52,105 nucleotides of DNA from Billgrantia endophytica (GTDB lineage: Bacteria; Pseudomonadota; Gammaproteobacteria; Pseudomonadales; Halomonadaceae). The translations under genes and the position numbers were made by a program. The notes under the pieces were generated by a model. It did not search any database. It saw nothing but the letters and a program-made list of their open reading frames with translations, and was not told where the DNA came from. The stretch lies in contig NZ_PNRF01000001.1 of the NCBI RefSeq assembly GCF_002879615.1, positions 93,533-145,637 on the forward strand, in the 5' to 3' direction. Positions within the stretch are counted from its first letter, which is position 1; the number at the start of each line of letters is the position of its first letter. Below are positions 17,547 through 27,493 of the stretch, piece after piece.

Positions 17547-18191
17547 TTACTCGGCCGAGCCTGCGTCTTCCTCGCCTTCACCTTCCTCGCCTTCGGCCGC
17601 TTCGCCGCGTACCTTGGGCTTGTTGATGCTCAGCACGGCGTTGTCATGGTCGGCGCCGTGGGAGAGCTCGACCAGGGTGACACCGGCCGGTACCTTGAGG
17701 TCGGAAAGGTGCAGGGTGGTGCCCAGCAGGATTTCGGAGATATCGACTTCCAGGAAGTCGGGCAGATCCTTGGGCAGGCAGCTGATCTCGATTTCGTTGG
17801 AGAGTACGTGCAGTTCGCCGCCCTCGTCCTTGATGCCCTTGGACTTCTCTTCACCGACCACGTGCAGCGGCACGCGAATGGTGATCTCGTGGGTAGCGTC
17901 CACGCGCAGGAAGTCGGCATGGGTGACCAATGGCTTGTACGGGTGGCGCTGCAGGTCGCGAACGACGACCTGCTCCTTCTTGCCGTCGACGACCAGGTTG
18001 AGCACCGAGGAGAAGAAGGACTCGTCTTCGATCGCCTTGTAGAAGGCGGCCTTCTCGACGGAGATCGGCTGAGGTGCCTTCTCGCCTCCATAGATGATAG
18101 CCGGCACCTGGAGGTTCTCACGACGCAGGCGGCGGCTCGCACCTTTCCCCAGGTCGTTGCGAACGCTGGCATTGAGGATGAAATCAGACAT
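17547..18191 (-). CDS. rplY: 50S ribosomal protein L25/general stress protein Ctc
   Basis: 5S rRNA-binding ribosomal protein of the long TL5/Ctc type, 214 aa: an N-terminal L25 domain (about 1-95, with [15 protein letters not shown] and VPAIIYGG) and the C-terminal beta domain absent from short E. coli L25. The tail is highly acidic ([12 protein letters not shown]), common in halophile-type proteomes. Start at 18191 ([11 protein letters not shown]) with AGAGG upstream; the in-frame ATG 11 codons earlier is not conserved. It lies between prs and pth. Confidence 0.96.
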   Translation of the reverse strand: MSDFILNASVRNDLGKGASRRLRRENLQVPAIIYGGEKAPQPISVEKAAFYKAIEDESFFSSVLNLVVDGKKEQVVVRDLQRHPYKPLVTHADFLRVDATHEITIRVPLHVVGEEKSKGIKDEGGELHVLSNEIEISCLPKDLPDFLEVDISEILLGTTLHLSDLKVPAGVTLVELSHGADHDNAVLSINKPKVRGEAAEGEEGEGEEDAGSAE

Positions 18192-18257
18192 GGTATTGCC
18201 TCTTGCTTGAGATAAGGAAATCACGGCAGCCCGCGACCTGGCTCCGTGTTTCCGAAA

Positions 18258-18269
18258 GCCCCGTGGGGC
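18258..18269. terminator. GC-rich palindrome between prs and rplY
   Basis: GCCCCGTGGGGC followed on the minus strand by TTTC and on the plus strand by ACTTTT. It could act as a weak attenuator between prs and rplY, or as a regulatory structure of the L25 leader. The stem is short (4 bp with a 4-nt loop). Confidence 0.3.
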
Positions 18270-18302
18270 ACTTTTCCGGCACCTGGTTTCCGATGAGAGG
18301 TC

Positions 18303-19244
18303 TCAGTGGAACATGGCGCTGACGGATTCTTCGTTGCTGACACGGCGGATTGCCTCGGCAATCAGCCCCGCGACGCTAAGCTGACGGATCTTGCCGCTGC
18401 GCCGGGCGACGTCGGACAGCGGGATGGTATCGGTGACGACCACTTCGTCGAGCACCGATCCGGTGATGTTGTCCACTGCCGGTCCGGACAGGATCGGGTG
18501 CGTGGCGTAGGCCACGACGCGGCAGGCGCCGTGGGCCTTGAGTGCATCGCCGGCCTTGCACAGGGTGCCGGCGGTATCGATCATGTCGTCCACCACCACA
18601 CAGGTCCGGTTCTCGATCTCGCCGATGATATGCATCACCTGGGCCTGGTTGGCCTGGGGGCGACGCTTGTCGATGATGGCGAGATCGGCGTTGAGCTGCT
18701 TGGCGATGGCACGGGCCCGGACCACGCCGCCCACATCGGGGGAAACCACCACCAGATCATCGTAGTTCTGGCGTTCGATGTCATCGAGCAGGATCGGCGA
18801 GCCGTAGACGTTGTCTACCGGGACGTCGAAGAAACCCTGAATCTGGTCGGCATGCAGGTCCATGGTCATGACCCGGTCCACGCCGGCCTTGACCATCATG
18901 TCGGCGACCACCTTGGCCGAGATCGGGACACGAGCCGAGCGAACCCGCCGATCCTGACGAGCGTAGCCGAAATAGGGCACCACAGCCGTGATACGGGTGG
19001 CGGAAGCACGACGCAACGCGTCCACCATCAGGATCAGCTCGAGCAGGTTGTCGTTGGTCGGCGCGCAGGTGGACTGCAGAATGAAGACGTCCTTGCCACG
19101 AACGTTCTCGTTGATCTCGACCGCGATTTCGCCATCACTGAACTGCCCCACTGTGGCATTGCCCATTCGGGTGTCCAGACTCTCGGCGATCTTCTGGGCG
19201 AGTTCGGGATTGGCATTCCCGGCAAAAACCATCAATTTTGACAC
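18303..19244 (-). CDS. prs: Ribose-phosphate pyrophosphokinase (PRPP synthetase)
   Basis: Makes PRPP from ribose 5-phosphate and ATP for purine, pyrimidine, histidine, tryptophan and NAD synthesis. The GTG at 19244 ([16 protein letters not shown]) is chosen: AGGTGG lies 6 nt before it, whereas it directly abuts the ATG two codons earlier, and pseudomonad Prs begins the same way (313 aa). Conserved elements are [19 protein letters not shown], the flexible loop [25 protein letters not shown] and the ribose-5-phosphate loop [11 protein letters not shown]. It lies about 100 nt downstream of ispE in the same direction. Confidence 0.96.
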   Translation of the reverse strand: MSKLMVFAGNANPELAQKIAESLDTRMGNATVGQFSDGEIAVEINENVRGKDVFILQSTCAPTNDNLLELILMVDALRRASATRITAVVPYFGYARQDRRVRSARVPISAKVVADMMVKAGVDRVMTMDLHADQIQGFFDVPVDNVYGSPILLDDIERQNYDDLVVVSPDVGGVVRARAIAKQLNADLAIIDKRRPQANQAQVMHIIGEIENRTCVVVDDMIDTAGTLCKAGDALKAHGACRVVAYATHPILSGPAVDNITGSVLDEVVVTDTIPLSDVARRSGKIRQLSVAGLIAEAIRRVSNEESVSAMFH

Positions 19245-19346
19245 GCGCATCCACCTATGCAGTGTTGGGAGGCTCTCGGAGTTCATCGGCGTTCGGCACC
19301 TCTTCCGCAGCGACCGGCAGGTCGCGAACCCCGGGAGGCTCCGCGA

Positions 19347-20201
19347 TCAACCATCCAGAGCAGCATGTAGCGGGGAGAGATTCAGGCCGCGAGCCTTGAA
19401 TGCCGTGAAACGACAGGGCAAGTTGGTCAATATGCGTTTTGCCTCGGTTTCCGAGTCGACCCAGGCGAAAACACACGCACCGGTGCCGGTCAGCATGGCC
19501 GGTGCGCGAGCGCCGAGCCAGTCTAGCACTTCTGCGACTTCCGGATAGAGCAGCCTGACCGTCGGCTCGCAGTCGTTGCGCCAACTGGACGCTCCCCCCT
19601 GCAGTGCGCGCGCCATGGTAATCGGGGGGGTGTTACGTGTCAATTGCGCTGCTCCGAACACTGCCGCTGTGGGAACCGGGATGCCGGGATGAACGACCAC
19701 GAACCAGGGGGTATCCAGCGCTACCGGTGTCAGGCGCTCGCCAATGCCTTCGGCCCAGGCCGAACGGCCGCGCACGAAGACCGGGACATCGGCACCCAGG
19801 CGAAGGCCCAGCTCGGCCAACCGGTCTTCATGCAGCCCGAGGCCCCACAGTCGGTCCAGGCCCAGCAGCGCCGTGGCGGCGTTGGAGCTGCCGCCGCCCA
19901 GACCGCCCCCCATGGGCAGGCGTTTCGTGAGACTCATGTCCACACCCGACCGGCAGCCCGTCTCCGACTGGAGCAGTCTGGCGGCACGCACGACAAGGTT
20001 CTGTTCGGCGGATACGCCGGGCAGGGATGGTACCAATCGAATCTCGCCATCCCGGCGCAGGGTCAGGGACAGTTCGTCACCGTGGTCGAGAAACTGAAAC
20101 AGGGTTTGCAGCTCATGGTAGCCGTCGGGGCGCTGTCCAGTGATGCGCAGCAGCCGGTTGAGCTTGGCTGGAGCCGGCAGCGTCAGGGTATCGGTCGTCA
20201 T
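19347..20201 (-). CDS. ispE: 4-diphosphocytidyl-2-C-methyl-D-erythritol kinase
   Basis: GHMP kinase of the MEP isoprenoid pathway that phosphorylates CDP-ME at the 2-position. 284 aa. The substrate-binding LPAPAKLNRLLRITGQRPDG at the N-terminus and the phosphate-binding LPMGGGLGGGSSNAAT (about residues 93-108) are intact, and the C-terminal motif MLTGTGACVFAW is present. It starts 3 nt after the lolB stop, so the two are translationally close; prs follows. Confidence 0.96.
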   Translation of the reverse strand: MTTDTLTLPAPAKLNRLLRITGQRPDGYHELQTLFQFLDHGDELSLTLRRDGEIRLVPSLPGVSAEQNLVVRAARLLQSETGCRSGVDMSLTKRLPMGGGLGGGSSNAATALLGLDRLWGLGLHEDRLAELGLRLGADVPVFVRGRSAWAEGIGERLTPVALDTPWFVVVHPGIPVPTAAVFGAAQLTRNTPPITMARALQGGASSWRNDCEPTVRLLYPEVAEVLDWLGARAPAMLTGTGACVFAWVDSETEAKRILTNLPCRFTAFKARGLNLSPLHAALDG

Positions 20202-20204
20202 TGA

Positions 20205-20825
20205 TCAGTCGTCGTGAGCGGGGCGCCAGTCGGTTACCACCAGGGTCACCCGGAGGTCGTCATATTCCATCATCATGCGGCGTGGCAGCCACAGCGACTC
20301 GACCAGGACCCAGTCACGGTATTCGATCTGCCAGCCGTCCTGCGCCAGATGTCGAGGAAAGCCGAGCTCGTCGTTATCGAGGCGATATTGGCTGTGTTCC
20401 GCGGGCAGCCCACGGACCCAGTCGGAGAGTGAGCTGACCGGTAGCGACCAGCCCAGCTGCCGCTGCATGAGCGCTTCGGGTGTCTCGGCCTCGAAACGCC
20501 CCTCGGATGTGGTCAACGAGAAGCGACCTTCCCGGCCTTCCAGGGTGCTGCGCCCGCTGCCGAAGGGGCCACTGATGAGCAATCGGTAATAGTGAGGGTG
20601 CTGGCTCCAGTCGAGGTTGGCGCTGGTGGATTCATCCGGTGTGCGCAGACCGGCCTTGCCGGCCAGCATCCAGGTGTTCAGTTTCTCCAGGCGTTCCTGT
20701 TGCGCTTCCCATTGGCCGGCCTCGCGGTCGCCGTCCGGGGCTGGCATGCGGCCGGCGCAGCCGGCAAGCAGGGTCAGGATCAGGCATAGAAGTATCGGTC
20801 GCAGGGCGGTGGCGTGGAGCATCAT
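20205..20825 (-). CDS. lolB: Outer-membrane lipoprotein receptor LolB
   Basis: Receives lipoproteins from the periplasmic carrier LolA and inserts them in the outer membrane; itself an outer-membrane lipoprotein. A signal peptide with lipobox LAGC (Cys23) leads into a 180-residue open beta-barrel with the typical GPFGSGRSTLEG turn and the LGWSLPVSSLSDWVRG segment. 206 aa is the family length. Start at the first of two adjacent ATGs. It is co-directional with the TPR lipoprotein (32 nt upstream) and ispE, the arrangement conserved in Pseudomonas. Confidence 0.95.
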   Translation of the reverse strand: MMLHATALRPILLCLILTLLAGCAGRMPAPDGDREAGQWEAQQERLEKLNTWMLAGKAGLRTPDESTSANLDWSQHPHYYRLLISGPFGSGRSTLEGREGRFSLTTSEGRFEAETPEALMQRQLGWSLPVSSLSDWVRGLPAEHSQYRLDNDELGFPRHLAQDGWQIEYRDWVLVESLWLPRRMMMEYDDLRVTLVVTDWRPAHDD

Positions 20826-20857
20826 GTCGGTGTCTCGCTTGCTGGGGCGTTGCGGTG

Positions 20858-22609
20858 TCAGGGTGCCAGTTCGGGGATGCGTTCGAGCAGTTCATCGATG
20901 ACGGGGTGGGCGTCGAAGCGCCGTAGGGCCTCCTCGGTTATTGCCCTGGCTTCGTCGCGGCGGTCGAGCTCCCACAGTACCTCGGCCAGGTGGGCGGCAA
21001 CTTCCTGGTCGGGCATGGCCGCATAGGCGCGTTCCAGCCAGGGCAGGGCACGTTCCGGGTCGCCGAGTCGATAGTGGACCCAACCCAGGCTGTCCATGAT
21101 CGCAGGATTGCCTGGCTCGAGCTCATGGGCGCGCTCTATCAGTTCGCGGGCTTCGTCAAGGCGCTCTTCGATCGCCATGTCTGCCAGGGTATAGCCCAGG
21201 GCGTTCAGTGCCATGGCGCTGTCGGGGTCATGCTCGATCATGCGACCCAGGTCGCGCTCCATGGCCTCGAAGTCGTCAACCTCCCAGGCGCGCATGGCAC
21301 GCTGGTACAGCAGCTGCGCGTCGTTGGGGGTGCGGGCCAGTTCGCGGTCGAGCAGGGTATCCGCTTCCTCGGATCTGCCCGCTTCATCCAGCAGCTCGAC
21401 TTCCAGGGTGATCAGGTCGTTGAAGTAATCCTCATGGCGCAGCCGTTCGATACGCAGGAAGGCACGGGCATCCAGCAGGCGATCATCTTCGACCAGCATG
21501 CGGGCAGCCCGGAGCCGAGCGGCCAGGAACTCGTTGCCGGGTGCCACTTGGCGATAATAGAGCAGGGCATTGTCGACCTCGCGCTCCGTCTCGGCAATGA
21601 CGCCGAGCAGGTAATACGCCGCAGGGGGCGGCCGTTCACCGCTCACCATGGGCAACAGCAAGCGGCGGGCGGCTTCCAGGTGGTCATCATCTACATAGAG
21701 GCGCGCCAGGGAGATGCGCAGCTCACTGTTGTCGTCGTGCTGTTCCAGCAGCGCATCGGTATGGGCCTCGGCGGCAGCGACATTGCCCAGCTTCAACTCG
21801 GCCTGGGAGAGCAACAGCAGGAAGCGGGGATCATCCGGTGCGATGGCCAGGCCACGGCGGGACATATCGCGGGCCCTGGTGTTGTCGCCAGCCTCCAGCG
21901 CCAGGCGGGCGCGTGTCATCCACAGGGCCGGCAGTTCGGAGTGGTCGCGAGCCAGGGAATCGAGGCGAGCCTCGGCACGTCGTGTCTGTCCTGTGGCGGC
22001 TTCGAGTATGGCCATGGCCAGTGCCGCATCGTAGTACTGGGGATGGCCGTCGGCGCCCGGGCGTTCAAGGTGAGCGGCCAGACGCTCCCTTAGCGGTAAC
22101 GGAGCGACACCGGCGTCCAGAGCCATCTCCATGAAGAGAGTCAGTTCGCCATGTGCGCCCTGCTCGACCAGGTTCAACCGATACTCGAGTGCCGTCACCC
22201 AGTCGCCGCGCTGCAGAGCCAGCCCCGCCAGCAGGCGAAGGGGAGGCTCTGCAAGCGGTGCGAGCTCATGCCAGCGCTGGACAGCCTCCTCGAGCAGCAG
22301 GGGGTCGTTGCCGAAGCGGGCGGCAAGCGTGGCGCGTTCGGCAAGGCCGGAGGCCTGGTAGCGCTCGGCCATGGCCAGATAACCCCGAGTGGCCCGGTGA
22401 TAGTCGCCACGCTGGCCGGCCAGCTCGGCGGTCAGCAGTGTCGAGAGACTATCGGCATCCAGCCCTCGCTCGATGGGAGGCGCCGAAGCCATGGGGTCGG
22501 CATGGGGAGCTTGCTGTGCCATGGGTAACCCCTGGCAACCACCCAGCAGGGTAGCGAGGCCAAGGGTCGCCAATCCATGGCGAACGGAGCGTGTCAGGGT
22601 TGCGGGCAT
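20858..22609 (-). CDS. TPR-repeat lipoprotein
   Basis: Exported 583-aa protein with a lipoprotein signal (LLGGC, Cys25 from the chosen ATG at 22609) and then tetratricopeptide-type helical repeats over almost the whole length. The clearest are near the C-terminus: SAMALNALGYTLADMAIEER, IMDSLGWVHYRLGDPERALP and VAAHLAEVLWELDRRDEA. It corresponds by position and architecture to the conserved pseudomonad gene between hemA and lolB (PA4667-like), whose function is not firmly known; a scaffold role at the outer membrane fits. The ribosome site is weak. An ORF extension to 22666 would bury the signal peptide and was rejected. Confidence 0.9.
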   Translation of the reverse strand: MPATLTRSVRHGLATLGLATLLGGCQGLPMAQQAPHADPMASAPPIERGLDADSLSTLLTAELAGQRGDYHRATRGYLAMAERYQASGLAERATLAARFGNDPLLLEEAVQRWHELAPLAEPPLRLLAGLALQRGDWVTALEYRLNLVEQGAHGELTLFMEMALDAGVAPLPLRERLAAHLERPGADGHPQYYDAALAMAILEAATGQTRRAEARLDSLARDHSELPALWMTRARLALEAGDNTRARDMSRRGLAIAPDDPRFLLLLSQAELKLGNVAAAEAHTDALLEQHDDNSELRISLARLYVDDDHLEAARRLLLPMVSGERPPPAAYYLLGVIAETEREVDNALLYYRQVAPGNEFLAARLRAARMLVEDDRLLDARAFLRIERLRHEDYFNDLITLEVELLDEAGRSEEADTLLDRELARTPNDAQLLYQRAMRAWEVDDFEAMERDLGRMIEHDPDSAMALNALGYTLADMAIEERLDEARELIERAHELEPGNPAIMDSLGWVHYRLGDPERALPWLERAYAAMPDQEVAAHLAEVLWELDRRDEARAITEEALRRFDAHPVIDELLERIPELAP

Positions 22610-22763
22610 GCGTATCTCATCCGGGATGCCGAGATGCCAGCATACCGGGTCGAGCCCAGTGGGCAAAGGGAGGATGCCTGAGGCAGTCGGTGGGTAACGT
22701 CCTCTCCCTTGCCATGCATCAATAGTGGCCGGGTGGGTTCATGGCGCCGGAAGCGCAAGGCTG

Positions 22764-22772
22764 TGGTAGAAT
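22764..22772 (+). promoter_or_regulatory. Probable extended -10 promoter of hemA
   Basis: TGGTAGAAT (TGn + TAGAAT) 70 nt upstream of the hemA start, in the 232-bp divergent gap with the TPR gene. No convincing -35 was seen. Confidence 0.4.
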
Positions 22773-22841
22773 GCAGCGCCGCAGAGGTGGGTTTTTCATA
22801 CCTGATACCGCCGGACGACATCACGCGAAGACGCTTAACGC

Positions 22842-24107
22842 ATGACGCTTCTTGCCCTTGGAATCAACCACAAGACGGCCACCGTCGCGGTGCGCGAGCG
22901 GGTTGCCTTTACGCCCACTCAGCTGGAGTCGGCGCTGACCCAGCTTCGCCACATCCCCCAGGTGCGCGAAGCCGCCGTGCTGTCTACCTGTAACCGTACC
23001 GAGCTGTATTGCGTTACCGAGCCCAGCGGTGAGCGCATCATCCTCGACTGGCTGAGCCACTTCCATGGCTTGCCGGTGGACGACCTGACTTCCTGTGCCT
23101 ATCACTACTTGGACAACGATGCCGCCCGACATCTCATGCGAGTGGCCGTAGGACTGGATTCGATGGTTCTGGGTGAGCCGCAGATTCTTGGCCAGCTCAA
23201 GGATGCCTATCAGTCGGCCCGCCAGGCCAGCGGCCTTGGCGGTGAGCTCGAGCTCTTGTTCCAGCACACCTTTTCGGTGGCCAAGCAGGTACGCACGCGA
23301 ACCGGTATCGGACAGAATCCGGTTTCCGTGGCATACGCGGCGGTGAGCCTGGCCAGCCGCATCTTCGACGATTTCGGTCGCTCCCGGGCGCTGCTGATCG
23401 GTGCTGGCGAGACCATCGAGCTGGTGGCGCGCCATCTGCGCGAAGCCGGTGTGCGTGACATGGTCGTCGCCAACCGGACCCGTGAGCGCGCGGAAGTGCT
23501 GGCCAGCGAGTTCAATGCCGAGGCGATTTCGCTCAACGAGATTCCCGATGCCCTGGCCCGCTCGGATATCGTCATTTCGTCGACGGCCGCTCCCTTGCCG
23601 ATTCTCGGCAAGGGCATGGCCGAGCGCGCCCTGAAGAAGCGTCGCCACCGGCCGATTTTCATGGTCGATATCGCCGTGCCGCGGGATATCGAACCGGAAG
23701 TCGGCGATCTGGACGATGTCTTCCTGTATACCGTGGATGACCTCAACGAGGTCATCCAGGAGAATCGGCGCCACCGGCAGGCCGCCGCCGATCAGGCCGA
23801 GTCGCTGATCGAGCATGGAGTCAATGTCTGGCTGCACGAGCGGCGGATTCGAGGCGGCGGCGGGCTGATCCGTCGCTTCCGGGACCAGGCCTCGGAGGTG
23901 CGTACCCACTCCGAGCAGCAGGCGCTGGCTCGCCTGGCGCGAGGCGAGGACCCGGAGACGGTGGTTCGCCTGCTGGCGCACCAACTGACCAATCGCCTGC
24001 TGCATCGCCCCACGGTCGCCTTGCGTGAAGCCTCCGGCAGCGAGCGTCGTGATCTGCTGGCCGCTGCCGAATCGCTGCTGCTGGACCCCTCTTCCACAAA
24101 ACCCTGA
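22842..24107 (+). CDS. hemA: Glutamyl-tRNA reductase
   Basis: First enzyme of C5 tetrapyrrole synthesis: reduces glutamyl-tRNA(Glu) with NADPH to glutamate 1-semialdehyde. 421 aa. The catalytic Cys50 sits in LSTCNRTE. The family motif [14 protein letters not shown], the NADPH-binding [15 protein letters not shown] and the [16 protein letters not shown] motif are all present, followed by the dimerisation domain. The unusual C-terminal stretch is arginine- and glycine-rich ([15 protein letters not shown]), as is common in gammaproteobacteria. It heads the hemA-prfA-prmC group. Confidence 0.97.
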   Translation: MTLLALGINHKTATVAVRERVAFTPTQLESALTQLRHIPQVREAAVLSTCNRTELYCVTEPSGERIILDWLSHFHGLPVDDLTSCAYHYLDNDAARHLMRVAVGLDSMVLGEPQILGQLKDAYQSARQASGLGGELELLFQHTFSVAKQVRTRTGIGQNPVSVAYAAVSLASRIFDDFGRSRALLIGAGETIELVARHLREAGVRDMVVANRTRERAEVLASEFNAEAISLNEIPDALARSDIVISSTAAPLPILGKGMAERALKKRRHRPIFMVDIAVPRDIEPEVGDLDDVFLYTVDDLNEVIQENRRHRQAAADQAESLIEHGVNVWLHERRIRGGGGLIRRFRDQASEVRTHSEQQALARLARGEDPETVVRLLAHQLTNRLLHRPTVALREASGSERRDLLAAAESLLLDPSSTKP

Positions 24108-24118
24108 CAGGACACGCC

Positions 24119-25207
24119 ATGAAAGCGACCTTGCGCCAGCGTCTCGATACGTTTGTCGAGCGCTTCGAGGAGCTTGCCGCCTTGCTGGCGGAGCCCGAGG
24201 TGATCGCCGACCAATCCCGCTTTCGCGACTATTCGCGCGAATACGCTGAACTCGAATCCCTGGTAGACGCCTGGCGTGATTACCGGGGCACCGAGGTCGA
24301 TCTGGCGGATGCCGAGCAACTGGCCGAAGACAGCGATGCCGAGATGCGCGAGCTCGCCGGAATGGAACTGGTCGAGGGGCGCGAGCGTCTCGCGGCGCTC
24401 GAGATTCGACTAAAGCGGCTGCTTGTGCCCAAGGACCCGGACGACAGTCGCAACATCTTTCTGGAAGTGCGCGCCGGCACCGGTGGCGACGAGGCGGCGC
24501 TCTTCGCCGGAGATCTATTCCGCATGTACTCCCGCTATGCCGAGAAGCGTGGCTGGAAGGTCGAGGTGGTCAGTGCCAGCCACGGCGAGCAGGGGGGGTA
24601 CAAGGAAATCATTTCCCGGGTGAAGGGGGAGGGCGTCTATGCCCGTCTCAAGTTCGAGTCCGGGGCCCATCGCGTGCAGCGTGTACCGGCCACGGAATCC
24701 CAGGGGCGCATCCACACCTCGGCCTGCACCGTGGCGGTGATGCCCGAAGCCGATGCCGTCGGCGACGTCGATATCAATCCCAATGACCTGCGCGTGGACA
24801 CCTTTCGCTCCAGCGGAGCCGGCGGGCAGCATGTCAATACGACCGATTCCGCCATCCGTCTGACGCACCTGCCGACCGGCGTGGTGGTGGAATGCCAGGA
24901 GGAGCGCAGCCAGCACAAGAACCGGGCCAAGGCGATGTCGCTGCTGGCGGCCAGGCTCAAGCAGAGCGCCCATGACAGCCAGCGGCGCGAGCAGGCCGAT
25001 ACCCGCCGTTCCCTGGTGGGCTCGGGTGATCGCAGCGAGCGTATTCGAACCTACAATTTCCCCCAGGGCCGCCTGACCGATCATCGGATCAACCTGACGC
25101 TCTACAAGCTTGGAGAGGTCATGTCCGGTGAACTCGATGAAGTGATCGAGCCGCTGATCCACGAGCATCAGGCAGAGCAGCTCGCAGCCTTGCAGCAGGA
25201 GGGATGA
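24119..25207 (+). CDS. prfA: Peptide chain release factor 1
   Basis: Class I release factor for UAA/UAG. 362 aa. The stop-codon-reading PxT motif (PAT in [10 protein letters not shown]) and the catalytic GGQ at residues 235-237 ([14 protein letters not shown]) are intact, as is the N-terminal coiled-coil domain. AGGA lies 7 nt before the ATG. Overlap with prmC by ATGA matches the functional link: PrmC methylates the GGQ glutamine. Confidence 0.98.
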   Translation: MKATLRQRLDTFVERFEELAALLAEPEVIADQSRFRDYSREYAELESLVDAWRDYRGTEVDLADAEQLAEDSDAEMRELAGMELVEGRERLAALEIRLKRLLVPKDPDDSRNIFLEVRAGTGGDEAALFAGDLFRMYSRYAEKRGWKVEVVSASHGEQGGYKEIISRVKGEGVYARLKFESGAHRVQRVPATESQGRIHTSACTVAVMPEADAVGDVDINPNDLRVDTFRSSGAGGQHVNTTDSAIRLTHLPTGVVVECQEERSQHKNRAKAMSLLAARLKQSAHDSQRREQADTRRSLVGSGDRSERIRTYNFPQGRLTDHRINLTLYKLGEVMSGELDEVIEPLIHEHQAEQLAALQQEG

Positions 25208-26049
25208 TGCGGCTCGATACCCTGCTGGTTCGTGCGGCTGAGCGGCTCTCGGAATCCGGTTCGACCAGCCCGAGACTGGATGCCGAGGTGCTGCTGGCCC
25301 ATGTGCTGGGTGTCGATCGAACCTGGCTGTATACATGGGGTGACAAGGTGGCGCCGAGCGGTGAGCGGGCCCGCTTCGAGGCGCTGGTGGCGGCCCGGAC
25401 CGAGGGCCACCCCGTCGCCTATCTGATCGGCGAGCGTGAGTTCTGGGGCCTGCCGCTGGCCACCTCTTCCCACACGCTCATTCCACGGCCTGATACCGAA
25501 ACCCTGGTCGAAATCACGCTGCGGCTGGCCGATACGGCTGAGGGGCGCCTGCTTGACCTGGGTACCGGCACCGGCGCCATTGCACTGGCCTTTGCCAAGG
25601 AGCGTTCCAGCTGGCAGGTGACCGGTATCGACCGGGTGGCCGAGGCGGTGGCACTTGCCGAGACCAATGCCGAGCGACTGGGCATGGCCAATGTGCGTTT
25701 TCTGGTGAGCGACTGGTTTTCGGCACTGGGAAGCGAGCGGTTCGAAATGATCGCCGCCAATCCGCCCTATATCGCCGAGAACGATCCACACCTTCGACAG
25801 GGGGATGTGCGCTTCGAGCCGCTCGGCGCGTTGGTGGCCGGCGATGATGGGCTGGCCGACCTGCGCCATTTGTCCCGGGCCGCCTGGTCACATCTCGTTC
25901 CCGGCGGACACTTGGTCATGGAGCATGGTCATGATCAGGCCGCGGCAGTGTGCGAACTGCTGGAGGGGGCCGGGTATGTCGAAATCGGCAACTATCGGGA
26001 TCTGGCTGGCCAGGAGCGGGTAACCCTGGGGTGCAAGCCGAAGCGTTGA
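25204..26049 (+). CDS. prmC: Release factor N5-glutamine methyltransferase PrmC
   Basis: SAM-dependent methyltransferase that modifies the GGQ glutamine of RF1/RF2. 281 aa: an N-terminal helical domain, the PrmC signature [12 protein letters not shown] and [13 protein letters not shown] motif [15 protein letters not shown] and the catalytic NPPYIAEN at 186-189. Two consecutive ATGs (25204 and 25207) are possible; the strong AGGAGG immediately upstream favours the second. It overlaps the prfA stop. Some 180 nt without features separate it from lrp. Confidence 0.96.
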   Translation: MMRLDTLLVRAAERLSESGSTSPRLDAEVLLAHVLGVDRTWLYTWGDKVAPSGERARFEALVAARTEGHPVAYLIGEREFWGLPLATSSHTLIPRPDTETLVEITLRLADTAEGRLLDLGTGTGAIALAFAKERSSWQVTGIDRVAEAVALAETNAERLGMANVRFLVSDWFSALGSERFEMIAANPPYIAENDPHLRQGDVRFEPLGALVAGDDGLADLRHLSRAAWSHLVPGGHLVMEHGHDQAAAVCELLEGAGYVEIGNYRDLAGQERVTLGCKPKR

Positions 26050-26228
26050 CGGCGGTTCACTGGAGACTACGGCACTCGCTGTGGTACATCTATTCAGGAA
26101 ATCTTTCCGACTGTCGTCATGATCTTGACGCTGAACACCACTAGTGTGCCGCGATGCCGCTGATTTTCAGGTCGATCTACTGGCATGGCGATATCGTTCT
26201 TCCACCGACCGGTTTAACCAACAAGACA

Positions 26229-26729
26229 ATGAAAGCCAAGACCCGCTCGCTCGACCGTATCGATCTCAACATCCTGCGCTGCCTGCAGGAAAATGCCCGC
26301 ATCTCCTACGTGGACCTGGCCTCCCAGGTCGGGCTTTCCACGACTCCCTGCCTGGAGCGCGTCAAGCGGCTCGAGAAGGCCGGCGTCATTCGTGGCTACA
26401 AGGCCGTGCTCGACCCGCGTGCATTGAAAGCCAACCTGCTGGTGTTCGTCGAGATCAGCCTGGAAACCCAATCCCCCGCGGTTTTCGACGAATTCCGTCG
26501 TGCCGTGGCCAGGCTGCCCCAGATTCAGGAGTGTCACCTGGTGTCGGGGCAGTTCGACTATATCCTCAAGTGTCGAATCCCGGAGATGTCGGCCTATCGT
26601 CAACTGCTCGGCGACGTGGTGCTGACCCTGCCGGGCGTCAAGGAATCCAAGAGTTACGTGGTGATGGAGGAGGTCAAGGAGGAGTTCTCGCTCTACGTGC
26701 CCGATATCGAGGAACTGGAGGGCAAGTGA
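26229..26729 (+). CDS. lrp: Leucine-responsive regulatory protein Lrp
   Basis: Lrp/AsnC feast-famine regulator of 166 aa. The HTH (about residues 25-55: YVDLASQVGLSTTPCLERVK) and the RAM/AsnC ligand-binding domain (FVEISLETQ, ECHLVSGQFDYILKCRIPEM) follow true Lrp closely, including LPGVKESKSYVVMEEVK. The ATG at 26229 (MKAKTRSLDRIDLNIL) is chosen over an upstream ATG that would add 25 unrelated residues. It sits between prmC and moeB, which are usually adjacent in pseudomonads, 4 nt before the moeB start. Confidence 0.93.
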   Translation: MKAKTRSLDRIDLNILRCLQENARISYVDLASQVGLSTTPCLERVKRLEKAGVIRGYKAVLDPRALKANLLVFVEISLETQSPAVFDEFRRAVARLPQIQECHLVSGQFDYILKCRIPEMSAYRQLLGDVVLTLPGVKESKSYVVMEEVKEEFSLYVPDIEELEGK

Positions 26730-26733
26730 TCCC

Positions 26734-27483
26734 ATGAATGACGAGGCATTGTTGCGCTACAGTCGCCAGATCATGCTGGAGGCGATCGACATCGAGGGCC
26801 AGGAGCGTCTGCTGGCCTCGCGCGTGCTGGTTGTCGGCGCGGGAGGGCTGGGTTCGCCGGTGGCGCTCTACCTGGCCGCGGCGGGAGTGGGGCGGTTGAC
26901 CCTCGCCGATGCCGACAGGGTCGAACTCTCGAACCTGCAGCGCCAGATCGCCCACGGCATGGTGGATCTCGACCGCAACAAGGCCGAATCGGCGCGTGAG
27001 ACGGCCCTGGGTCTCAACCCCGGCTGCACGATCCATGTGTTGACCGATCATCTGGAAGGGGCGGCCATGGACGACGCGGTGGCGAATGTCGACCTGGTGC
27101 TGGACTGCACCGACCGGTTCTCCAGCCGCTACGCCATCAACGCTGCCTGCCGCAAGGCGGGGGTGCCGCTGGTCTCCGGTGCGGCGATTCGCTTCTCGGG
27201 ACAGTTGGCGGTGTTCGATCCTCGCGATCCCGAGAGTCCCTGCTACGCGTGTCTCTATCCGCCTGGAGAGGGCGGCGACGAGGAGCTGCGCTGCGCCGAG
27301 AACGGCGTCGTGGCCCCGCTGGTCGGATTGATCGGCTGCTTCCAGGCGCTCGAGGCGATCAAGTGGCTGAGTGGTGCCGGCAGGCCGCACCGGGGCCTCT
27401 CCACCTTCGACGGGATGAGCGGCCAGTGGCGGCACTTCCAGGTGCCCCGGGACCCGGCCTGTCCGGTATGCGCCACGCGCTGA
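26734..27483 (+). CDS. moeB: Molybdopterin-synthase adenylyltransferase MoeB (HesA/ThiF family)
   Basis: E1-like enzyme that adenylates the C-terminus of MoaD (or of ThiS) with ATP. 249 aa. The ATP-binding GAGGLGSP is near residues 35-42, with the RxxxQ/N pattern in LSNLQRQIAH, the DCTDRFSSRYAIN motif and two zinc CxxC pairs (CYAC, CPVC). GGAGGG precedes the ATG. Position after prfA/prmC argues for MoeB rather than ThiF. Molybdenum-cofactor synthesis is a housekeeping function here. Confidence 0.94.
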   Translation: MNDEALLRYSRQIMLEAIDIEGQERLLASRVLVVGAGGLGSPVALYLAAAGVGRLTLADADRVELSNLQRQIAHGMVDLDRNKAESARETALGLNPGCTIHVLTDHLEGAAMDDAVANVDLVLDCTDRFSSRYAINAACRKAGVPLVSGAAIRFSGQLAVFDPRDPESPCYACLYPPGEGGDEELRCAENGVVAPLVGLIGCFQALEAIKWLSGAGRPHRGLSTFDGMSGQWRHFQVPRDPACPVCATR

Positions 27484-27493
27484 GGGTTCGCAT

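Noticed and set aside
22821..24005. 394-codon ORF antisense to hemA
   Set aside because: Shadow; hemA motifs are complete on the opposite strand.
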